This document shows positions 23,581-32,234 of a DNA stretch of 32,261 bases, piece after piece (positions within the stretch are counted from its first letter, which is position 1; each line of letters opens with the position of its first letter). The notes under the pieces are model-generated. The model had not been told where the DNA came from. It did not search any database and was given only the letters and a program-made list of their open reading frames with translations. Source of the DNA: Saprospiraceae bacterium (GTDB lineage Bacteria > Bacteroidota > Bacteroidia > Chitinophagales > Saprospiraceae); the NCBI GenBank assembly GCA_020627825.1, contig JAHDGD010000034.1:1-32261 (forward strand), given 5' to 3'. Both the position numbers and the translations under genes were made by a program.

Positions 23581-24039
23581 ATGAAAATTGCTGTATTTCC
23601 TGGTTCCTTTGATCCTATTACATCTGGTCATGAAGATCTGATTAGAAGAGCAGCACGAATGTTTGATAAGCTCATTGTGGCTATTGGAGTTAATTCGCAA
23701 AAGAAATATCTTTTCGATTTAGAACAAAGAATCAAATGGCTAGAAGCAGTTTTTGCAGATGATGATTCAATTGAAGTTGCGCATTATGAAGGATTAACCG
23801 TTCGTTTTTGCAAAGAAGTAGGGTCATCTTTTATTGTAAGAGGTTTGAGAAACTCTAGTGATTTCGAATATGAAAAACAGATTTCTCAGTTGAACAATAT
23901 TTTAGGTGAAGGTATAGAGACTATGTTTTTAGTAAGTCAGCCTTCATTGTCTCACATCAGTTCTTCTATTGTTCGTGAAATTTTGAAAAATAATGGAGAC
24001 GCCAGCGCATTATTGCCAAAACAAGTCGTCATTACTTAA
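23581..24039 (+). CDS. coaD: Phosphopantetheine adenylyltransferase CoaD
   Basis: CoaD transfers AMP from ATP to 4'-phosphopantetheine to give dephospho-CoA, the second-last step of coenzyme A synthesis. The 152-residue protein has the nucleotidyltransferase motif FPGSFDPITSGHEDL (T-x-GH variant T-S-GH, H17), IVRGLRNSSDFEYE in the middle, and the C-terminal ISSSIVREI loop that closes over ATP. Length is normal for the family. It has its own TTG/TATATTTG promoter. pruA follows 44 bases later on the same strand, with only a tiny GGGC-GAAA-GCCC hairpin (24048-24059) between, so read-through is likely. Confidence 0.97.
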   Translation: MKIAVFPGSFDPITSGHEDLIRRAARMFDKLIVAIGVNSQKKYLFDLEQRIKWLEAVFADDDSIEVAHYEGLTVRFCKEVGSSFIVRGLRNSSDFEYEKQISQLNNILGEGIETMFLVSQPSLSHISSSIVREILKNNGDASALLPKQVVIT

Positions 24040-24083
24040 TATTTTTTGGGCGAAAGCCCTTAACCGAAAATAAACATAAAGAT

Positions 24084-25709
24084 ATGTCAAACGCAATATT
24101 TGATATTCCAGTACCTGTTAATGAACCCGTATTGTCTTATGCCCCTGGATCACCTGAGAAAGAAGCTTTAGTTGCTGCTTTAAAGGAGTTGAAAGGCAAA
24201 GAAATTGATGCTCCTATGTGGATCGGTGGGAAGAAAATCACCACATCTCATAAAATTGCAATGCATCCTCCACATGAAAAGGATCATGTATTGGGACATT
24301 TTAATCAAGGTGAAAAGTCACATGTCACGCAAGCAATAAACTCGGCTCTTGCGGCTAAAGCAGATTGGGAAGCAATGCCATATCAAGATAGAGCTGCAAT
24401 ATTTTTGAAAGCGGCAGATTTAATTGCTGGGCCTTTCAGAGCTAAAATGAATGCTGCTACAATGCTAGCTCAATCGAAAAATGCATTTCAAGCTGAAATT
24501 GATGCCGTATGCGAAATGGCTGATTTTTTTCGATTTAATGCAAAATTCGCCGAAGAACTATATGTTCAACAACCTTATTCACCTGAAGGTATTTGGAATC
24601 GATTAGAATATCGAGCACTTGAAGGATTCGTTTTTGCGATAACACCTTTTAATTTTACTTCTATTGCAGCTAATTTACCTGCAGCTCCGGCTTTAATGGG
24701 CAATACTGTTGTGTGGAAACCAGCTGATACACAAATCTATTCTGCTCAGGTTATTATGGAAGTTTTTGAAGCAGCAGGACTTCCTGCTGGTGTTATAAAT
24801 TTAGTGTATGTTGATGGCCCAGAAGCAGGTGAAGTCGTCTTTAAGCATAGAGAATTTGCGGGATTACACTTTACTGGATCTACTGCTGTGTTTAAGCATC
24901 TTTGGAAAACAATAAGTAATAATTTGGATCACTATCGTTCTTATCCTAGGATTGTTGGTGAAACGGGTGGAAAAGATTTTGTTGTTGCACATGAATCAGC
25001 AGATCCAAAAGTAGTAGCAACTGCACTGGTAAGAGGAGCTTTTGAATTTCAAGGACAAAAGTGTAGTGCGGCATCAAGAGCTTATGTTCCTAAAAGTATG
25101 TGGCAAGAAGTGAAGGACTATATGGAAGCTGACCTAGATGAAATTTCTATGGGAACTGTGGAGGATTTCGGCAATTTTGTTAATGCAGTAATTGATGAAA
25201 AGTCTTATGATAAAATAGCAGCTTACATCGAGCAAGCAAGTCAAGATTCAGATGCAGAAATAGTATTTGGAGGAATATGCGATAAGTCTACGGGATATTT
25301 TATTCAACCAACTGTTATATTAGCGAAGAAACCTGATTACAGAACGATGTGCGAGGAAATCTTCGGACCTGTATTAACGATTTATGTATATGATGAAGAT
25401 CAATATGAAGAGACATTGAAGTTAGTTGATGAAACTTCTCCATATGCATTAACAGGAGCAATTTTTGCAAAAGATAGAGGTGTTATTGTAAAAACAGCAG
25501 ATGCGTTGAAAAATGCAGCTGGTAATTTTTATATTAACGATAAGCCAACAGGCGCAGTTGTTGGGCAACAGCCTTTTGGAGGAGCTCGAGGGTCAGGAAC
25601 CAATGATAAAGCGGGTTCTATAATTAACTTGTATAGATGGGTTTCTCCACGAACAATCAAGGAGAATTTTAATCCTCCTACTAATTATCGTTATCCTTTT
25701 TTAGGGTAA
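24084..25709 (+). CDS. pruA: L-glutamate gamma-semialdehyde (1-pyrroline-5-carboxylate) dehydrogenase
   Basis: Aldehyde dehydrogenase that oxidises glutamate semialdehyde to glutamate, the second step of proline degradation. The 541 residues match the stand-alone P5C dehydrogenase length. Catalytic C327 is in FEFQGQKCSAASRAY and the general base E293 in IVGETGGKDFVV; the cofactor region shows TPFNFTSIAANLPAAPALMGN (187-207) and FTGSTAVF. FGPVLTIYVY and NFYINDKPTGAVVGQQPFGG are also family features. No proline dehydrogenase gene is in the window. Transcription ends at the strong hairpin at 25773-25820, which separates it from the TonB receptor. Confidence 0.95.
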   Translation: MSNAIFDIPVPVNEPVLSYAPGSPEKEALVAALKELKGKEIDAPMWIGGKKITTSHKIAMHPPHEKDHVLGHFNQGEKSHVTQAINSALAAKADWEAMPYQDRAAIFLKAADLIAGPFRAKMNAATMLAQSKNAFQAEIDAVCEMADFFRFNAKFAEELYVQQPYSPEGIWNRLEYRALEGFVFAITPFNFTSIAANLPAAPALMGNTVVWKPADTQIYSAQVIMEVFEAAGLPAGVINLVYVDGPEAGEVVFKHREFAGLHFTGSTAVFKHLWKTISNNLDHYRSYPRIVGETGGKDFVVAHESADPKVVATALVRGAFEFQGQKCSAASRAYVPKSMWQEVKDYMEADLDEISMGTVEDFGNFVNAVIDEKSYDKIAAYIEQASQDSDAEIVFGGICDKSTGYFIQPTVILAKKPDYRTMCEEIFGPVLTIYVYDEDQYEETLKLVDETSPYALTGAIFAKDRGVIVKTADALKNAAGNFYINDKPTGAVVGQQPFGGARGSGTNDKAGSIINLYRWVSPRTIKENFNPPTNYRYPFLG

Positions 25710-25772
25710 GACTAATTAAACTATAACCTCTAAAATTTTAATGGGTTAAAACCCAAAAAAAACAAAATTTAT

Positions 25773-25820
25773 AAAGGAGATGTCGGTAAAAACATACCGT
25801 TCATCTCTTTTATTTTTTTT
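25773..25820 (+). terminator. pruA terminator
   Basis: AAAGGAGATG...CGGT (25773-25787) pairs with ACCG...CATCTCTTTT (25796-25811), followed by TATTTTTTTT. The in-frame ATG at 25780 of the downstream receptor frame lies inside the left arm, which argues against that as the receptor start. Confidence 0.85.
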
Positions 25821-25878
25821 CAGTGAATTTTCGACCTATTTTCGATTTAGCTCTCGTTATAGAACAAACAATTATGAT

Positions 25879-28296
25879 ATGACAAACAAATGCTTATTGT
25901 CTGTGCTTTTTCTATGTATGGTTCATATTGCTTTTTCGCAAGAAAAATATACCATCAGTGGATATATTACAGATAAGAACACAGGTGAAGGGCTCATTGC
26001 TGCAAATGTTGCTGATTTGCGGACTGGAAAAGGTACAGTTACCAATACCTATGGATTTTATTCTTTAACAGTTCCTGGTGACTCACTTTTTCTTGGTGTC
26101 TCCTATGTAGGGTACCAAACACAGGTCATTCCACTTTTTCTCAGAGAAGATATGACGCTAGATATTACCATGAGTGATGAGACTGCACTTCAAACTGTAG
26201 AAATTGTTGCTACAAAATCAGAAGAGCTCATTGAAGAAAAAACTCAAATGAGTTCTATTAAAGTACCTGTTGCACAATTAAAAAAGTTGCCAGCTTTTTT
26301 GGGAGAAGTAGATATCTTAAAGGCCATACAGTTACTTCCTGGTGTGCAAAGCGGAGGCGAAGGGCAAAGTGGTTTTTATGTTCGAGGTGGTTCTCAGGAT
26401 CAAAATTTAATCTTACTCGATGGAACACCCGTTTATAACGCATCACACCTTTTCGGTTTCTTCTCCGTGTTTAATGCAGATGCGATAAAAGATGTTACCT
26501 TAATAAAAGGTGGGTTTCCAGCTCGATACGGGGGACGATTATCTTCTGTACTCGATATTTCTATGAAAGAAGGAAACATGAAGAAATTCCAAGGTTCAGG
26601 CACTATCGGTCTTGTCGCTTCTAAGCTAACACTGGAAGGGCCAATATGGAAAGATAAAGCAGCTTTTATCATTTCGGGAAGACGTACCTATATTGATGTG
26701 CTTGCTCGGCCTTTAATCGCTTATTCTTTTGCTCAACAAGAAGGTAGTACGGGTACTCTTGGTTACTACTTTTATGATTTGAATGCTAAAATGAATTGGA
26801 AAATCAGTTCGAAGGACCGTATTTATTTATCGGCATATTCAGGTGATGATCAATTTTATACTCGATTCACTGATGAACAAGAAAGGGGTGGAGAGAAAGT
26901 GTCAGAAGGAGTTCAAGTTGGACTTGGCTGGGGAAATCTTACATCGACATTGCGTTGGAATCATTTGTGGACAGATAAATTGTTCTCCAATACGGCGATC
27001 ACTTATTCAAGATATCGGTTTTTAACCGAGAATTCTTTTACATCGGAAGAATTTGTCAACGATGTATTAGAGAATGGCACAAACGTAGGATTCGGTTATG
27101 TCAGCGGAATAAATGATGTGTCGGCAAAAATTGATTTTGATTACATTCCTGTTCCCAATCATTTTATACGATTTGGAGCAAATACCACACGTCATGTTTT
27201 TATTCCAGGTGAAAATTTCTTCAATTTTGAACTGATTTCAGAAGGAGAAGAGGTTTTTAAATTAGACAGTATTATAGGACAAGACACTACTTATGCTTGG
27301 GAAAACTATGTATATATAGAGGACGATTTTGAGATAACGTCAAGATTAAAAGCTAATATCGGCTTGCATTATTCTAATTTTTTGGTTGACAAACAACAAT
27401 ATCATTCCATTCAGCCAAGAATCTCCTTAAGATATCTTTTTGGTAATAAATTGTCGGTTAAAGCCAGTTTTGCAACCATGCAACAAAATATTCAATTCTT
27501 GACAAATGAGAATCTTGGATTACCTTGGGATCAATGGTTGCCTTCAACTGATGCCATTTCACCTCAAACGAGTTGGCAAATCGCTGCAGGTGCAGCTAAA
27601 ACATTTAAAGGAGGGTATGAAGTCAGTATAGAAGGGTATTACAAAAAAATGAATAATGTTTCAGCGTATAAAGAGGGTGCTTCTAATTTCGACGGAGTTG
27701 ATTGGCAAGAACAGATCACTCAAGGAGAGGGATTATCCTATGGTGCTGAATTATTCGTTCAAAAGAAAGTCGGGAAATTAAGTGGATGGATAGGGTATAC
27801 ATTAAGTTGGAGCTGGAGAAGATTCGATGATAAGAATTTCGGGGAGTGGTATCCATTTACTTTCGATAGACGTCATGACATATCAATAGTAGGTGTTTAT
27901 GAACTATCGGATCGATGGAATTTTAGTGCCACATGGGTTTACGGAACAGGGAATAGTTATACCTTTCCTACTAGTTTGTCTTACTATATTCAAGATTTTG
28001 GATTTGGAGGATTTCCTACACCAATCAACAATGTTACAGAACGAAGTAATTATAGATTAGCACCTTATCATAGAGCAGATATTAATGCAGATTATTCATG
28101 GGGGAAGAAAAGATGGAAAAATAAAATAAGCGTAGGCGCATATAATGCCTATAACCGCAAAAATCCATTCTTCGTAAATCCAGAAACAGAATTCACTTTT
28201 AACGAAGAAACAGGAGAATTTGAAAGTAGACAAGTTTTACGTCAATACTCTCTATTTCGCTTGATTCCTGCGATTTCTTATTCTTTTACTTTTTAA
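25879..28296 (+). CDS. TonB-dependent outer-membrane receptor without STN domain
   Basis: An 805-residue receptor. I start at ATG 25879, where a signal peptide begins (MTNKCLLSVLFLCMVHIAFSQ); the frame runs back to 25780 but that part overlaps the pruA terminator and reads as a basic, non-signal stretch. After the signal come a carboxypeptidase-regulatory-like domain (YTISGYITDKNTGEGLIAANV), a plug with FYVRGGSQDQNLILLDGTPVYNASHLFG, and a beta-barrel ending FRLIPAISYSFTF. Unlike the receptor at 9.5 kb there is no STN domain, and no sigma/FecR genes are near, so it is probably a non-signalling importer. The DUF4249 lipoprotein gene follows after 12 bases. Confidence 0.93.
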   Translation: MTNKCLLSVLFLCMVHIAFSQEKYTISGYITDKNTGEGLIAANVADLRTGKGTVTNTYGFYSLTVPGDSLFLGVSYVGYQTQVIPLFLREDMTLDITMSDETALQTVEIVATKSEELIEEKTQMSSIKVPVAQLKKLPAFLGEVDILKAIQLLPGVQSGGEGQSGFYVRGGSQDQNLILLDGTPVYNASHLFGFFSVFNADAIKDVTLIKGGFPARYGGRLSSVLDISMKEGNMKKFQGSGTIGLVASKLTLEGPIWKDKAAFIISGRRTYIDVLARPLIAYSFAQQEGSTGTLGYYFYDLNAKMNWKISSKDRIYLSAYSGDDQFYTRFTDEQERGGEKVSEGVQVGLGWGNLTSTLRWNHLWTDKLFSNTAITYSRYRFLTENSFTSEEFVNDVLENGTNVGFGYVSGINDVSAKIDFDYIPVPNHFIRFGANTTRHVFIPGENFFNFELISEGEEVFKLDSIIGQDTTYAWENYVYIEDDFEITSRLKANIGLHYSNFLVDKQQYHSIQPRISLRYLFGNKLSVKASFATMQQNIQFLTNENLGLPWDQWLPSTDAISPQTSWQIAAGAAKTFKGGYEVSIEGYYKKMNNVSAYKEGASNFDGVDWQEQITQGEGLSYGAELFVQKKVGKLSGWIGYTLSWSWRRFDDKNFGEWYPFTFDRRHDISIVGVYELSDRWNFSATWVYGTGNSYTFPTSLSYYIQDFGFGGFPTPINNVTERSNYRLAPYHRADINADYSWGKKRWKNKISVGAYNAYNRKNPFFVNPETEFTFNEETGEFESRQVLRQYSLFRLIPAISYSFTF

Positions 28297-28308
28297 AATA
28301 TACGAACG

Positions 28309-29190
28309 ATGAAATTTAATACTATATATATTGTCTTAGCTATCCTTCTGATTGGTTCTTCATGTCAAGATTATTTAACTAAAACCATCGAATTTGAAGA
28401 TGTAGGATTCGAACCACAAATGGTTGTGAATTTTAAGATTACAGATTCCATTGAAGTTTTCAATATTTCAATAAGCAAAAACGTAAATTACGCCAATAAT
28501 GCCAATCCTGAGTATCAATTCGTTGAGGGTGCTGTTGTGAAACTATTCATTGATGGCGAAACTTTTACAGCTGAAGAGCAAACTGGGGTTGATCCGACGA
28601 TCAATGTTTACAACCATATATTGACATTGCCTGATGGGTTTAGTTTGACGAATAAACAATACGAACTAGAAGTTACACATCCTGATTATCCTACCGTTCG
28701 ATCTTCAACCTATATACCATTATCTCCTACTATAGAAGACATTGAATTCGAGAAAGAAGCTCGAACTTCTACTGAATTTGGATATGTAAATGTACAAGAT
28801 GCGGTACGATTTAGAATTAATGACAATACGGAAGAAACGAATTATTATGTTCTTCAGGTGCTAAATAATGGGTTTTTCTTAAGCTCTGAAATGGATGATC
28901 CTTTAGCAGAACCCACTTTCTTGTCAGGTTTTTTGATAAGTGATGCTGATTATCCTGTAGATGATCCGGAATTCACGATTTATTTTCAAAGTTTCGAAGA
29001 TACTGAGATGGAACTGGTATTGCAGATTAAGAATATTTCGGAAAGCGAATACCTTTTTCTTCAATCATATGAACAATATAGAAGTTCTCAAAACTTTGGC
29101 TTTTTTGCAGAACCCGTGACCTTGTTTTCAAACATAGAAGGAGGATTGGGTATTTTTTCAGCAGAACAAGTCCAAGAATTTGAATTGTAA
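28309..29190 (+). CDS. DUF4249 lipoprotein paired with the second receptor
   Basis: A 293-residue lipoprotein: MKFNTIYIVLAILLIGSSC is the signal with the lipidated Cys at 19. The mature part is beta-rich (FEPQMVVNFKITDSIEVFNISISK...) and ends in FSNIEGGLGIFSAEQVQEFEL, the same GLGIF-type tail as the DUF4249 protein at 13.2 kb. It begins 12 bases after the receptor stop, so the two are one transcription unit and probably act together at the outer membrane. It is convergent with the rhomboid gene, 33 bases away; I see no clear terminator in that gap. Confidence 0.87.
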   Translation: MKFNTIYIVLAILLIGSSCQDYLTKTIEFEDVGFEPQMVVNFKITDSIEVFNISISKNVNYANNANPEYQFVEGAVVKLFIDGETFTAEEQTGVDPTINVYNHILTLPDGFSLTNKQYELEVTHPDYPTVRSSTYIPLSPTIEDIEFEKEARTSTEFGYVNVQDAVRFRINDNTEETNYYVLQVLNNGFFLSSEMDDPLAEPTFLSGFLISDADYPVDDPEFTIYFQSFEDTEMELVLQIKNISESEYLFLQSYEQYRSSQNFGFFAEPVTLFSNIEGGLGIFSAEQVQEFEL

Positions 29191-29223
29191 AAATGGTTTT
29201 ATACGTGTAGCCGATTGGTACAA

Positions 29224-29871
29224 CTAGTTGAATAAAGGAAAATCATTGATAAGCGTCGTAAAAAACTCCCTTATTGTGTGAGGACGTGTGATCCATAAAA
29301 AGGCAATACCAAACAGTGCGCCATAAAAATGGGCAACGTGATCTATTCTGGAATTTGCTTTTTTAGCGGCATAAGAACTATAGATCAGATACCCTATGCC
29401 CATTAAAATTGCAGGGAAAGAGATGTTTTCTAAAAATATAAACCCTATTCCTTGATAGGGGAATAATGCAATGTAAATAAAAACAAGTCCACTTACTGCG
29501 CCACTGGCTCCTACACTGGCAAAGCCATAATTGTCTTTGTGTTTTAACAAGGTAGGAATAGATGCTGCCACCACATTTAGAAGATACAATATGATAAAAA
29601 CGATTCTACCTAAAAAAGGCCCATACATGCTTTCTTTAGTAAACGTATATTCTACAATACTACCGAAACTATACAAAACATACATGTTTACTGCAAGGTG
29701 GATATAATCTCCATGAACGAAGCCTGCACTTAAAAGACGATAATACTCTTTATTCCGAATTTCTTGGTAAGGATAATGCTTCAACTTTTCAAATCGATCT
29801 CTGTGATTGAATGCGTTATAACTTATTAAACACGTAAAAATGATAAGGAGTATCGTAATAGGTTCGATCAT
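29224..29871 (-). CDS. Rhomboid family intramembrane serine protease
   Basis: A 215-residue, six-helix membrane protein. The catalytic dyad of rhomboid proteases is present: S123 in SVGASGAVSG and H181 in DHVAHFYGALFG. N62 in HLAVNMYVLYSFG matches the HxxxN oxyanion-side motif of loop L1/helix 2. The usual rhomboid length is 180-280 residues. It should cleave transmembrane substrates within the inner membrane; targets cannot be predicted. It lies 12 bases after rlmH and shares the minus-strand unit glycosyltransferase-rlmH-rhomboid. Confidence 0.9.
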   Translation of the reverse strand: MIEPITILLIIFTCLISYNAFNHRDRFEKLKHYPYQEIRNKEYYRLLSAGFVHGDYIHLAVNMYVLYSFGSIVEYTFTKESMYGPFLGRIVFIILYLLNVVAASIPTLLKHKDNYGFASVGASGAVSGLVFIYIALFPYQGIGFIFLENISFPAILMGIGYLIYSSYAAKKANSRIDHVAHFYGALFGIAFLWITRPHTIREFFTTLINDFPLFN

Positions 29872-29883
29872 AGTGTAAATGTA

Positions 29884-30357
29884 TTAATTGTTATGGTATT
29901 TTTCACCTTTGATGATGGTGCAAGCTCTGTACAGCTGTTCCATAAACATGATGCGAATGATTTGGTGTGAATAGGTTGCTTTTCCTAAGGCAATTTTAAA
30001 TTTGGCTTCCGCCAAAAGGTCTTGATGGATTCCATATGCTCCTCCTACAAGGAAAATAAGGTTTCCAGAGTAGGTCGCCATCCAGTTCTCTAGTTTTTCG
30101 CTGAATTGAATAGATGTAAAGTCTTTACCATGTTCGTCAAGCGCAATTAAGATGTCTTGTGATTTTAGATGTTGCTTGATCAGAACTGCTTCCGCCTTTT
30201 TTAATTGGGTAGGCGGAAGTTTGGCTGCATTTTTCACAGGTGGGAAAGTTTTGATTTCAAATGGAATATAACGCTTTATGCGTTTTTCATATGCTGAAAT
30301 TCCATCTATAACAAACTGTGGAGTAGACTTGCCAATTACCCAAAAATATACCTTCAT
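29884..30357 (-). CDS. rlmH: 23S rRNA (pseudouridine(1915)-N(3))-methyltransferase RlmH
   Basis: SPOUT-class methyltransferase acting on pseudouridine 1915 in helix 69 of 23S rRNA on the assembled 70S ribosome. The 157-residue protein has LIALDEHGKDFTS near the middle, the SAM-binding knot FLVGGAYGIHQDLL, and the C-terminal HQIIRIMFMEQLYRACTIIKGEKYHN that forms the active site at the dimer interface; the family normally ends in YHN or YH plus one residue, as here (YHNN). It begins two bases after the stop of the upstream glycosyltransferase gene. Confidence 0.97.
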   Translation of the reverse strand: MKVYFWVIGKSTPQFVIDGISAYEKRIKRYIPFEIKTFPPVKNAAKLPPTQLKKAEAVLIKQHLKSQDILIALDEHGKDFTSIQFSEKLENWMATYSGNLIFLVGGAYGIHQDLLAEAKFKIALGKATYSHQIIRIMFMEQLYRACTIIKGEKYHNN

Positions 30358-30359
30358 AA

Positions 30360-31934
30360 CTATTCTTTTGAAACGGCACTATAATGTTCTAGAATAAAAG
30401 AAACCTCACCCGATTTGAATGTTTTTATATGGGTTTTACGTCTACCTTTTTTTTGATCTGCATTAGTATATTCACCTTCAAAAGAAGAAATAATGTTGTA
30501 AAAATCATGATCCGGAGATGGCCAATAAGGAACATGTTTAAATCGAGTTTCGTTGGACCGATGACCAGCATGGATCTTTTTTAAGGATTCATGCACAAGG
30601 AAAGGTGCAAGAAAAACTTCCTCATATAAAGCTTCTTCCTCTAGGTATTCAAAAAGCGCTTTTTGGGCTTGACCCACCTCGATAAAAGACTGATTTACAT
30701 CCGAAATAGGATGCCTTTTCAGCCCTAGAATCAAGCAAACTATGCTTATTGCGATGGCAGAAAGTGGAACCCATACATGATTAGCGTGTTTTTCAAGTGC
30801 TTTGAATCCTATTAAGATACTCAATGGAATGAGACACAGAATATAGCGAGAAGAATAAAAGTTAAGTGCTGTGAAAATAAGATATAAAATAAAAAAGATG
30901 CCAATTGTCAGATAGATTTTATATTGCTTCTGATAAGCAGATACTATGTATGGAAGAAAAAGTATGACTGAAATGAGACTGATGATACTATAAGCAGCTA
31001 AGATAAGCCATGTTGACATAGGGAATACAAGCCATATGGTTACATGAAGTAGGCTTACGCCCAAAATGAATAGAGCTAATCTATTGGTTTTAAAGTGCTT
31101 GATATAGGAGAAAATGGCAAGAAAAGTGAGTAGGATTCTTCCTTGAGCATAGAATATATAGTGCAGAGCTGAAATAAATTGAGCTTGAAATTTTTGAACG
31201 GTGTTTACTTGAAGGTCTAAGTGATTGGGGTAAAAATACCAATCAAATCGCGCTTTTTGAATTACAAGAAAACAGACATAGGGAAGTACGCCGAGTATTA
31301 ACTTGAATAAAAGAATGAAGCTTTCTTTCCATGAGAAGCTGGAAGTCAGTAGCTTATGGGCTAAAAAACTGAGCCCAAGAGTAGGGAAGAGTACAGCACC
31401 GGATTCCTTGGTTAACAAACAACATGCTGCAAAAAATATTGCGATGTTGATCTTGTTTTTTGCAAAGTAGCATAACGATAAGAGAACAAATAAACTGACC
31501 AGCATTTCGGGAAGCACCATAGCAGATTGAGCAAGGAAAATACCTTGGAAGCATAAAAATGCGACTGCAAAATAGGAAAGCCGAGGCAAGAATTCATGTG
31601 CAAATTTCCAATAAATTAAAAGAAATAGAGAGCTTATGGATAAAGCAAAAATATGAAGGCTTGTAACGGAAATCCCGAATATTTTCCCCCATAGTCCACC
31701 CAGGAAGTGAAACAGCATAGGGTGACCTCTAGATAAGTCAATATCAATTGAACCAGGTAACAAAGATGGGGTTGTTAATCCCATAGCACTTACAGCAGGT
31801 CCATACACCCATGATTCATCCCAAAAGAAAGGGATATGCAAGGCTTTTATTTTTATAAATAAAAATACAGCCAAGCTTACAGCAAGAAAAAGAAAAGAGA
31901 ATTTATGGACTTTATTAAATTGTGTTGTAAGCAT
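30360..31934 (-). CDS. GT-C type membrane glycosyltransferase (ArnT/PMT-like)
   Basis: A 524-residue integral membrane protein with about 11-12 hydrophobic segments between residues 14 and 410 and a soluble tail of about 110 residues. The first extracytoplasmic loop carries FFWDESWVYGP, with the acidic pair D39-E40 that GT-C enzymes use for catalysis. Such enzymes take a sugar from a polyprenyl-phosphate donor and transfer it to lipid A, protein or another acceptor at the periplasmic face. No cell-wall or LPS genes are adjacent, so donor and acceptor are unknown. It leads a minus-strand unit with rlmH and a rhomboid protease. Confidence 0.82.
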   Translation of the reverse strand: MLTTQFNKVHKFSFLFLAVSLAVFLFIKIKALHIPFFWDESWVYGPAVSAMGLTTPSLLPGSIDIDLSRGHPMLFHFLGGLWGKIFGISVTSLHIFALSISSLFLLIYWKFAHEFLPRLSYFAVAFLCFQGIFLAQSAMVLPEMLVSLFVLLSLCYFAKNKINIAIFFAACCLLTKESGAVLFPTLGLSFLAHKLLTSSFSWKESFILLFKLILGVLPYVCFLVIQKARFDWYFYPNHLDLQVNTVQKFQAQFISALHYIFYAQGRILLTFLAIFSYIKHFKTNRLALFILGVSLLHVTIWLVFPMSTWLILAAYSIISLISVILFLPYIVSAYQKQYKIYLTIGIFFILYLIFTALNFYSSRYILCLIPLSILIGFKALEKHANHVWVPLSAIAISIVCLILGLKRHPISDVNQSFIEVGQAQKALFEYLEEEALYEEVFLAPFLVHESLKKIHAGHRSNETRFKHVPYWPSPDHDFYNIISSFEGEYTNADQKKGRRKTHIKTFKSGEVSFILEHYSAVSKE

Positions 31935-32003
31935 TTATGAAAGTTAAAGAAAAGTCTCTTAAAAAAAACAAGGTAAAACTATTTATATTATGTAAATAAC
32001 CCT

Positions 32004-32011
32004 TAATTTTG
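32004..32011 (+). promoter_or_regulatory. Promoter -7 box of tRNA-His
   Basis: TAATTTTG matches TAnnTTTG and lies 14 bases before the tRNA 5' end; no TTG partner at good distance. Confidence 0.4.
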
Positions 32012-32025
32012 CCGTCCTAATTTAT

Positions 32026-32100
32026 GGTGATTGTAGCTCAGTTGGTTAGAGCACCGGTTTGTGGTTCCGGGGGCCGTGGGTTCGAATCCCATCTTTCACC
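32026..32100 (+). tRNA. tRNA-His (anticodon GTG)
   Basis: Cloverleaf elements in order: G(-1) as required for histidyl-tRNA synthetase, acceptor GTGATTG, D-arm GCTC...GAGC, anticodon loop TTGTGGT with GTG, T-arm GTGGG-TTCGAAT-CCCAT, acceptor 3' CTTTCAC and C73. CCA is not encoded (CAA follows). The acceptor stem has two adjacent U-U mismatches (5-68 and 6-67), and a third U-U at 31-39 in the anticodon stem, so its pairing is weaker than usual. The identity elements G-1 and C73 are intact. Confidence 0.9.
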
Positions 32101-32106
32101 CAAATG

Positions 32107-32137
32107 AAAGCTCAGCACGAAGTGCTGAGCTTTTTTT
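32107..32137 (+). terminator. Terminator after tRNA-His
   Basis: AAAGCTCAGCAC (32107-32118), loop GAA, GTGCTGAGCTTT (32122-32133), continuing as a T-run to 32137: a 12-bp perfect stem right after the tRNA. Confidence 0.88.
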
Positions 32138-32192
32138 ATGCACCACCCCAAAAGCGAGTTCACTCGCTATTTTAGGGTGGTGCATAAAAAAA
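32131..32192. repeat. Long inverted repeat with terminator form on both strands
   Basis: Perfect 18-bp arms TTTTTTTATGCACCACCC (32131-32148) and GGGTGGTGCATAAAAAAA (32175-32192) around an inner hairpin GCGAG-TTCA-CTCGC. The T-run on one side and A-run on the other make it look like a terminator hairpin read from the outside in. It sits directly against the tRNA terminator and shares its T-run. Confidence 0.8.
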
Positions 32193-32234
32193 GGCGCAAG
32201 AAGTGCGCTTTCATTTGAGGCTTCCCCCGTACAG

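Noticed and set aside
24048-24059. GGGC-GAAA-GCCC hairpin between coaD and pruA
   Set aside because: Only a 4-bp stem with no U-tract after it on the plus strand; too weak to call a terminator or attenuator.
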